The notes under the pieces: generated by a model
The model's input: only the letters and a program-made list of their open reading frames with translations
Told to the model about the DNA's origin: nothing
Database searches by the model: none
Shown: positions 55,421-64,000 of the stretch, in pieces
How the letters are laid out: the number at the start of each line of letters is the position of its first letter
Numbering within the stretch: position 1 is the first letter of the stretch
Position numbers and translations under genes: made by a program
Origin: Notospermus geniculatus
Taxonomy: Eukaryota; Nemertea; Pilidiophora; Heteronemertea; Lineidae
Direction: 5' to 3'
Assembly: GCA_002633025.1 (NCBI GenBank)
Contig: NMRB01002091.1
Coordinates: 33,794-97,793 of the forward strand
Length of the DNA: 64,000 nt

Positions 55421-58400
55421 AAGGTTGTTTTTTAATGGTAGTTGATTTCTGCCGCGGTGGTTGTGTCACCTTTGGTGTGATACATTTTCCGTTCACTTTC
55501 TGCATGTCGAGGGGACAACAGTCCTTCGTTAGGATTCCATTCTCCAAAGCGCAGCAGCTATCCCTACGTGACGAGGGCATCGTGTTTGGAGGGCAGCATT
55601 TCCCCTTTATCACATTAAAGCCTTTCCAACAACACGTTCCCATCCTCGTTTTGTACTTGGTCTTTGGACATTGTCCTGTTGGTATTGGTTTCACACGTGG
55701 TGGTTGTGTCACTCCTGGTCTGACACATTTTCCGTTCACCCTATGCGTGTCGAGGGGACAACATTCATTACTTATCATGCCATTCCTCAGTGTGCAGCAA
55801 CTATCCATACGTGATGAGGGCGTTGTGTTTGGAGGGCAACATTTTCCCATCGTGAGATGGAAGCCGTTCCAACAACAAGTTCCCATCTCTGTCTCGTACT
55901 TGCCCTTTGGACAGTTCCCTTGCGCAGGTCTTTCGGTTGTGCCTCGTGCTAAAGAAATATAAAATGGACCTTTGCTTAATTTTACATCTCGTGTACATGC
56001 ATGTACACCGTGTAGATTTACATCCCAGAAATTTTCGAACAAAAAAATGATACGTGATGTTGGGGGGGGGGGGTGGTGCAAATGATGTGCAGATCATTGC
56101 AACTACATGTACATGTAAAGATATTCAGGGAAAGAAATGTAACGTTTCTACTTGACTAAGAATTTACCAATGTTTCGCCATGGTTCAGGATATAACATAC
56201 TCAGGCCTACTGCAACAAAATACCTTAGATTCGTGTACTTACTATATTTTCTTGTCGTTGGTTTCTGCCTTGGTGGTTGTGTCACCCCTGGTCTGACACA
56301 TTTCCCGTTCACTCTATGCGTGTCGAGGGGACAACATTCATTACTTATCATACCATTCTTCAGTGTGCAGCAACTATCCATACTCGATGAGGGTGTTGTG
56401 TTTGGAGGGCAACATTTTCCCATCGTGAGATGGAAGCCTTTCCAACAGCAAGTTCCCATCTTCGTCTCGTACTTGCCCTTTGGACAGTTCCCTTGCGCAG
56501 GTCTTTCGGTTGTGCCTCGTGCTAAAGAAATCGTTGCATGGATCTTTGTTTGAATTTTACATCACGTGCATGTATACAGCATGTATTGTCATTATACCGT
56601 AGATTTTCATTCCAGAGACAATTTTGTTATTGTTGAAACAATTTTCGAACAAAAATAAAATGATGTTGGAGGACTGCAAATGATGTGCAGGTCATCGCAA
56701 CTAACGATATACCGAAGAAATTTACCTATACAAAAAATTTACGATATACCGAAGAAATTTACCTAAGAATTTAGATTTTTTTTGTTACACAATTCTGGTT
56801 CAAGAAATTACATGTAATTTGATTCACGCCTACTACATGTACGCCAAAATACCTCAGATGCATGTACTGAACTTACTACGTTTTCTTGTAGTTGGTTTCA
56901 CCCTCGGTGGTTGTGTCACATCTGGTCTGACACATTTTCCGTTCACCCTATGCGTGCTGAGGGGACAGCACTCACTAGTAATCATGCCATTCCTCATTGT
57001 GCAGCAACTATCCATACGCGATGATGGCGTTGTGTTTGGAGGGCAACATTTTCCCATCGTGAGATGGAATCCGTTCCAACAACAAGTTCCCATCTTCGTC
57101 TCGTACTTGCCCTTTGGACAGTTCCCTTGCGCAGGTCTTCTTGTTGTGCCTCGTTCTAAAGAAATATAAAACGGACCTTTGCTTAATTTTACATCACGTG
57201 TACATGCATGTACAACGTGCATGTGATACGTGATTTTGATGGGGGGGGGGACTGCAAATGATGTGCAGATCATTGCAACTAAAGATATTCGGGAAGAAAA
57301 AAAAATGTTTCTACATGACTAAGAATTTCCCAATGTTTTGCCATGGTAGTTCAAGAGATAACATACTCAGGCCTACTGCAACAAAATGCCTTAGATTCAT
57401 GTACTTACTATATTTTCTTGTACTTGGTTTCTGCCTTGGTGGTTGTGTCACTCCTGGTTTGACACATTTTCCGTTCACCCTATGCGTGTCGAGGGGACAA
57501 CATTCATTACTTATCATACCATTCTTCAGTGTGCAGCAACTGTCCATGAGTGATGAAGGCGTTGTGTTTGGAGGGCAACATTTTCCCATCGTGAGACGGA
57601 ATCCTTTCCAACAACAAGTCCCCATCTCTGTCTCGTACTTGCCCTTTGGACAATATCCTTTCATCGTTCTTAGAGTTGTTCCTGGTGCTGAAAAAACGGA
57701 TTAGATTGATGTTGGTAGAGTCAAGTTACGCATCTCTAAGCCACTTTTGTGAATACTGCGCCTAAGGAATTACTGATCTTTTTATACAAATTTTAACTGA
57801 TGCATCAGTGTGCAAGACCAAGAACGATGTATACTGTACTTGTTACATTTGTACAGCTACAGCTACAGCGTTCGAATGTGAACACGATGTACATATTCGA
57901 AAATGTGTAAGCAAACTGTTACTGTACGTGCTCGAAAATCGGTGCACAATAAAGCCTAGGTCACAAATGCACCGGGCGCCGTACGATTTTCCCCACCCAG
58001 CGGCTTGCTGTGGATTTTTGAGACTGAAACTCAGATCTAAGCTGAATTATGCCGAAATCGCCTCTAATGGATAAGCGGAAATTAAACTAGGTCAAACTGG
58101 GCATTGTAGAAATTGGCCAAAATGTCTGTTTTTACTCGCCGTACGGGCCCGGGAGTGGATATGTGACCTAGGCTTAATTGGAACGGGTGGAAAAATTCAA
58201 ATGCTTACATGCATACATATATAAACGAGCTTCAATATGCCGCTGCAGGAGCATTGATTATAAGATGTCATTGGCATTTTGGTGGGTGATTATTGTGAAG
58301 TATGAGAGGAAACGGACGCCTCGTGCGCCTTATATGAAATAAGAAAAAGTAGTAGAAGTAGATACGAACCTCTTGGTGGTGGTTTCGTGAGCCCTGCCTC

Positions 58401-59043
58401 GATACATTTTCCATTGACCCTTTCTTTTCCCAAGGGACAACATTCGTTTGGTTGAATCCTACCATTCTTCTTTGCGCAGCAACTGTCCATGTACGAAGAC
58501 AACATCGTATTTGGTGGGCAACATTTTCCCATTGTGAAATGGAAGCCGTTCCAACAGCACGTACCCATCATTGTCCTGTACTTCCCCTTCGGACATTGTT
58601 TCTGTGCTGTTGTCCCAGTACCTGAGTGTGAAATCTTGACAAATTACCATAATACTAAAGCGTAATTATAACGGTATTTCATAAATATAGAGCGTACTCT
58701 GACAAAGCTAAAGGCAAAATAGACGTGTTCATGCTGTTCGAATGACAGCGTCGACACATGGATCACTAAACGTTGTTCTCATTACCATGAAAAAAGGGTT
58801 TGGCGATAACCTCAGGGTGAAAAACTTGGTAAGCTACCGTTCTAACTTTCTCATGCGTACGTATACTCGGATGTACGATTGAGCTTCTACCAAAACGATT
58901 TTTATGTAACAATTTTCAGGAAGGCATGATTTCAACTGGGTGCCTCCTGCTCTAGAACGTGCATAATCCAAAAACTTACATGTACCAACGAGTGTGGCTA
59001 TGATGAGAAAGACGAGTACCATGCGCCCTTGAAGGGCCAACAT
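55421..59043 (-). CDS. Secreted tandem 10-Cys domain protein (right arm, inverted copy; incomplete)
   Basis: Mirror image of the left-arm gene. Exons in transcription order: 59043-58980 (signal peptide), 58621-58370, 57687-57409, 57155-56877, 56521-56243 and 55948-55421 (two domains). Every exon has exactly the length of its left partner (64, 252, 279, 279, 279, 528) and intact splice sites. Six domains are encoded before homology stops at the N at 55179. Protein differences are few (for example RTMMGTCC for RTRMGTCC). It could be a second gene or the other allele of the left copy. Confidence 0.78.
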
Positions 59044-61762
59044 GGTTGAAAATGATATGCTAAGTAGTCAGGGAGATAATAGCCACATTTACGTTGAAGT
59101 ATCTGTAAAGAAGAAAAGCAGAAGCTAATACAAGGGCTACGGAAAAGCAGATAGGCTATTTAAGTGGATATACAAGTCCAGAGGCGTCGGGGTCACTTCG
59201 GTTGCAGGTATTTTTGCTTAACTTTGTGATCTCCTTTTGTTAACAGTTTTATGGCCAGTTTTTGTGTACATGTACATCGAAAGGCTTTTTTGGTGTCGGT
59301 TAGGCTGCAATCACATAGAGCTAAACGCTACACGGATACGCCGGTTAACAATGGCTTCACAGTCGCGAACCCTTTGTGAAGCCCTTTGTGATTGCAGCCT
59401 AACGATACAGGGCAACGGGCACAGGTGTTTATTGCGAAAACAAAAACGGCAATTCTGTATGACTTTCATCGGCTTGTGTGAGTCAATTGATCAGCACCCA
59501 GAGCCGTTTCTGAGAAGATGACGAAGAAATTCCATCATAATACCAATACTATCAATACTAAGTTGTATGATACTCCCTATCTGGTTTACAACAAATGTAA
59601 TCTAAATTCACAGGAAGCCAAAATAATAACGAACAAAACCGTTCTCATGATGTCTATTGAAGAGGATATTTTACTCACCCAGGTCAGGATAGTCCTTTTT
59701 ATGTCCTGATGAAATAGAATGACGGTGAACACTACGGAAGCAACACCCACAGGTCCATATAACAGAAACTATTGATAGGGAACTGACGTATGCATTCAGT
59801 ACCAATTTGATAGGAATTAAAGACAGTCCGATCTTCTTGCTATTGAAAGGATAAAGTAAGGGGAGGAGTTTACAGTATCCTACGGACGGGATTCTAAAAC
59901 CATGTTTCCTGGGATCTCATGATATTATTTCAAAATCGACTGAAAAACAGACAGACTGTTCGCCAAATGTTTACTTTAAACGATATTCTTTCTGCTTCAA
60001 ATATTTCAACACAGCGTGTGACTTTAATTCTCACAAGTAAAAAGCACAGGTGACATTCATTTTAATGGCCAATTACAGTTTGGAGATGTGCTCATCACCA
60101 GTCTCGCATTGATCAATGAGTGTTGGACAGCATGAGCATTGCTGGTGAAAGTTTCAATTGGAATCTTTCTGCTTGGGATGAGAACCGATGATTGATGTTG
60201 GGATGGTAGGCCTACCGACGAGATGTATTCAGAAATAATCGATTTAGTTCCTCGCCATTTCGCTCTGGGATGGGTGAATCTTCTGCAGATTGATTCCGTC
60301 ACATGCGGTTTTCAGTGGCGACCGGATTGATGGGACCCTGGCGTTTTGATAAAGGGCTCTACGAGGGCACCATTTTGTTGCTCTCAGTAGGCCTTTAGTA
60401 CTATGAACAGTAACACAGAACGGGCTAGTGTTCCGGGGCTGGTGTTGTTGCCTCTCTTGGTTTAGCGGCGGTTCCAGTTGGTAGAAGGAAGTTCCTGTAC
60501 CACACAATACCTGACGACGTTGCTGCTATCGATGTAATACAATGTACATGTACATGTATATCAATAGTATAGCAATTTCATCAGTTACAAGCAGTTGCGG
60601 ATTTGCGCGTTTCAGAATGAACCGCAGCAATGACGAATTGTGTGGAAACTATGGATCGAATACCCTGGGACACCTGTTGAACGACGTACATACGTCATCA
60701 GCACTGATACAAACTAAGGAATGCTCATGCCATCTATTGGTTCGACAGTCATGACAGTTGGTATAAAGTATAGTTTAGCGGAAACAACTCTTGGGAGCCT
60801 TTACTGAGCATTCATCACATTCAGAAAATTTTACCAAAAAATTGATAGTGTCTGTGGGATATTCCCACAGACAGCTACAGATGAAAGGCGTTGACTTTCG
60901 ATTCAACAAATCACCTGCTCCACTTACACTCTATACATCATGAGTTAATACAATTCAGTTTATTATCACCAGCAAGTCAAAGGTATCAGGCAAAGAAATT
61001 TAGTACATACATATATTCTCGTACATTGCAATACATAATGTGATGAATAAAATGATGAAGAAAATAAAAAGTTAAATACATGTAGTATCACAACAGTAAA
61101 ACTCGTATTTTGACATGTTCTTGCCTTAATGAATAAATTTCTCACGAATAATTAGAACTTTTAAGTCGTCTTTGCTCTTTATGATATTGGAGAAAAAAAT
61201 TGAATTGCCGCAGGAATGCGAGTTGACATGAATTGCCTAATAGAATTCAAAAGAATTTCGTATTTTTGAAAAATTGTGGATATGAGCATGTCCACAAGAA
61301 ATGTACCTCATCATCTACGGTATCGCATTTGAAAGGGCGAGACGTAGTTGAACATTCAGGTTCTGGCGTTTGGCCTTATCTGTGTCATAAGATGGTGATT
61401 GTTAACCAGAATTTCGCAAAAGTTGACAAAGTAGTTTGCTTAATACACTAAAAGAACTTCAAATCTGCTGAAGTTTGAACACACACTGGAAGGTGAACAT
61501 AGCGTTATACTTGCGTCTGGACAAATTTAATGGAAAACTACATCTAATGGAAAAAACAAAGTACGAATTCAACTTCCCGCCATGAACGGGAGTCAAAGAG
61601 CGGCATCTGTCTCTCAGCAGCGGAATCAGACTCCATGAAATGGGACGGAAATTGCGGCACCTTGCGGAAGCTTCGTGAATAAGGTCCCTGTGACTTTATT
61701 TATTTTGATTCTCCTTTCACACATGAGAAAGCCCTTTTATGGCTGTGGAAAGTCCAATGCAG

Positions 61763-62273
61763 TTACGTCCCTCTATCTCCCCTATTCCTTGAAACATCCG
61801 TCTTCCTCCTTTTTGCCAAACACAAGCCCACAGTGAAAGCAATTGTGTCCACCAATTCGCAAACAGTCAAACAGCTTCCACCAATCAGGAGTCCCATGGA
61901 ACCGCCAATATCACCTGAAAATTAAATCTGAATGCGTATTCACTGATATTCAAGGCAAATCTTGGATTAGAGGCCAACGGATTTGATCCTCGTTACGGCC
62001 AAACCAGGGCCTCGTAAAGGTCCTTCATACAACGGTGAAAGGAAAGGTCTTTTACTAATATGAGGCAAGCCACCATCGGCAAGCGGCTAGATAAGAGGAA
62101 TAAAGACGGGCCAACTGGACCAGACAGATCAGGTCCTGTTCCGATATTTGACAGCGTGCATTTACACGAACATGTACTTACTCAGTAAGGCGACTACGTC
62201 ATAGGCAAGGGTCTCCTTTACTGTTTCAAAGGACAACGTGTCAAAAAATATGTCAACCTCGGCAAAATTATTC
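61763..62273 (-). pseudogene. Last two exons of a DEG/ENaC gene (E9 62273-62182, E10 61914-61763), inverted partial copy
   Basis: The reverse strand encodes NFAEVDIFFDTLSFETV, and after the intron GDIGGSMGLLIGGS and a tail ending GDRGT before TAA (61765-61763). It matches exons 9-10 of locus 2 closely, with the same one-base deletion near the end. Exon 8 is absent: homology to locus 2 stops near 62433, where plus-strand 10-Cys sequence begins. By itself it is a truncated gene, unless the rest lies in unassembled sequence. Poly(A) signals are at 61704-61695 (reverse). Confidence 0.75.
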
Positions 62274-62433
62274 CTGAAAAAAAGATTGAAGTCAGTGCTC
62301 GCCAGCCATGAGCAACACCATATCTGCATGACGCGGGCCAGTGTATCATCCATCAGGAATTCCGACACCAAGCCTGCTTTTAAATGTAAGTGGAAAGTGA
62401 TATCGATGTCGACAAAAAGCTACAACTGTGGAA

Positions 62434-63035
62434 ATTCCATCGGCAATGCGGTTGGGCTTTTCTGTACTGGGAAACATCACGGAATCACCGTCATCTTGTC
62501 TCCTTTCAACACGATGAACCAAGTTGATAAATAGAACTTTTCGTTTTAGCAAAGGTTCCAACTCCGATTCCTTCCAAAAAAACACCAGATTGTCCAAAGG
62601 GCAAGTACAAAACGAAGATGGGAACCTGTTGTTGGAACGACTTCCATCTCAAAATGGGAATATGCTGTCCTCCAAACACATTGCCATCATCACATATGGA
62701 TAGTTGCTGCACACTGAAGAATGGTATGATCAGTAATGAATGTTGTCCCCTCGACACGCATAGGGTGAATGGAAAATGTGTTAGACCAAATGTAACACAA
62801 CAACCACCAAGGCCGACACCAACTACGGTTAAAAAACATCCTAGTAAGTACGATACGTCAGCTGTAGTGCGCTGTACAGTACTTCGTTGAACCGCGATCA
62901 TATGGAAAGGTTTCACCAAGTTCGCATGCGTACACCAACAGTGCATCCAGATTCGACATCATTTATAGCAGTACATGTAATTGGGTAGTTAGCAGTTTCC
63001 CGGTACAGTTTTCTGTACCAGGAAATATCAGGGAA
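62434..63035 (+). repeat. Tandem segment repeated 1320 bases downstream (from 63754)
   Basis: 62434-62680 and 63754-64000 appear identical, including intron end and exon start. The first copy ends at the N at 63036, after which its own tail (from 62862) starts again. Confidence 0.7.
62550..62843 (+). CDS. 10-Cys domain exon, chimeric in composition
   Basis: A phase 1-1 exon of 294 nt (acceptor cgttttag, donor gtaagt). The first half (KVPTPIPSKKTP, WNDFHLK) matches the exon at 54828. The second half (VRPNVTQQPPRPTPTTVKK) matches the exon at 54277. It probably belongs to a further copy of the tandem 10-Cys gene. Confidence 0.75.
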
Positions 63036-63159
63036 NCTGTAGTGCGCTGTACAGTACTTCGTTGAACTGCGATCATATGGAAAGGTTTCACCAAGTTCGC
63101 ATGCGTACACCAACAGTGCATCCAGATTCGACATCATTTATAGCAGTACATGTAATTGG

Positions 63160-63692
63160 GTACCCGGTACTTATTATCCGCGTAACTGATTAGTTATTTT
63201 TGACGGATGGAACAGAAATGAAAATGCGGAATGACCCAAAAATCCTGAACGAAACAATAGAATGAAGTATAAAACGGTGAAATTATTGGCAATGAAACTT
63301 TCAGCTTTTTGAAAATGTATATTCGAGAATTATTAAATAAAAGATTTAATTAATAGATTTGACGAATAACGGCATAATTCCATCCACACAATACTAAAAT
63401 GATCGCTGCGGCTTAAGTTGTCAACGACGACCACCCTTTCCGTTCTCCACCATGTGAAATCCTGAATCGCATTAAAAATGTTGACGATAGACGTGCGTAA
63501 TGGCAGAGCGGATGGAGAACCGAAAGGGAAATCGTCGTTGACAAAACTCGTTCGATCATGTGTTCTGTTGCTATTTATAATGGTCGGATATTTAAATTGG
63601 CTCTGCCATTCCGGTTAGGGTCACTCCACATTTTCATTTCTGTTCCGTTCCGGCAAAAATAACTATTCCGTTCCGGGGATAATAACTACCCC
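63160..63692. mobile_element. Fold-back element
   Basis: The left part has ggtacttattatcc, gttatttttg and ggaacagaaatgaaaatg. The right part has their inverses in mirror order (cattttcatttctgttcc, caaaaataac, ggataataac). An inner pair near 63420 and 63535 (gtcaacgacga / tcgtcgttgac) gives a second hairpin. Confidence 0.5.
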
Positions 63693-63869
63693 ATGTAATT
63701 CTCACATCAAGATCTGCAGTTTGCGACTATTTTACTGCATTCTCGGTATCGAAATTCCATCGGCAATGCGGTTGGGCTTTTCTGTACTGGGAAACATCAC
63801 GGAATCACCGTCATCTTGTCTCCTTTCAACACGATGAACCAAGTTGATAAATAGAACTTTTCGTTTTAG

Positions 63870-64000
63870 CAAAGGTTCCAACTCCGATTCCTTCCAAAAA
63901 AACACCAGATTGTCCAAAGGGCAAGTACAAAACGAAGATGGGAACCTGTTGTTGGAACGACTTCCATCTCAAAATGGGAATATGCTGTCCTCCAAACACA
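63870..64000 (+). CDS. 10-Cys domain exon, partial at window end
   Basis: Starts after the same cgttttag acceptor as the exon 1320 bases upstream and, as far as it is visible, is identical to it (KVPTPIPSKKTPDCPKGKY onward). It is cut by the window end after GICCPPNT. Confidence 0.7.

Larger units (their letters stand above)
55180..62433 (-). repeat. Right arm of large inverted repeat
   Basis: The reverse complement of 46127-54158. It begins immediately after the N at 55179, so the junction itself is not sequenced through. The spacer 54159-55178 holds two more 10-Cys exons of the left gene. Confidence 0.8.

Overview
This is eukaryotic, metazoan DNA. Coding sequence is split into exons with GT..AG introns, intron phases are consistent, and there are AATAAA poly(A) signals and very many fold-back (MITE-like) repeats. 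No bacterial gene organisation is visible. Frequent TACATGTA and AGGCCT motifs, dense small palindromic elements and a DEG/ENaC plus LamG gene repertoire suggest an invertebrate deuterostome, most likely a lancelet (Branchiostoma). That assignment is inference. Single N characters at 2905, 10165, 20359, 35198, 41010, 53255, 55179 and 63036 look like collapsed gaps, and several coincide exactly with duplication borders.

Region 1 (1-16.8 kb, + strand) is the 3' part of a secreted-type modular gene with about 44 exons. It has an array of 21-42 nt phase-1 microexons encoding Gly/Pro/Arg-rich linkers, then Gly-rich linker exons interleaved with five exons that each encode a 10-cysteine domain. A single exon encodes a LamG-like jelly roll, followed by a short basic tail and stop codon. 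Region 2 (16.8-23.5 kb) has no recognisable gene. It holds nested fold-back elements and a large inverted array of a 22-bp palindromic minisatellite.

Region 3 (23.6-47.2 kb, + strand) holds two DEG/ENaC (ASIC-like) sodium channel genes in tandem. The first is an intact ten-exon model of 938 codons (23599-34231). The second (35322-47160) has a duplicated N-terminal exon pair, a duplicated exon 6 and a frameshifted exon 7. Both carry a roughly 500-codon exon that inserts more than 400 residues into the extracellular domain, between the conserved C-x2-C-x3-C motif and the pre-TM2 strand. I know of no DEG/ENaC channel with an insertion like it.

Region 4 (46.1-62.4 kb) is a large inverted repeat with its centre at the N at 55179. 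Each arm carries the last two exons of a DEG/ENaC gene and a gene that encodes a signal peptide followed by tandem 10-Cys domains (left arm on +, right arm on -). The window ends in further tandem copies of a 10-Cys exon. The arms may be a true palindromic duplication or two haplotypes joined wrongly. The strongest leads are the giant-insert channels, the microexon satellite and the 10-Cys domain family, which is granulin-like in cysteine layout and recurs on both sides of the channel genes.
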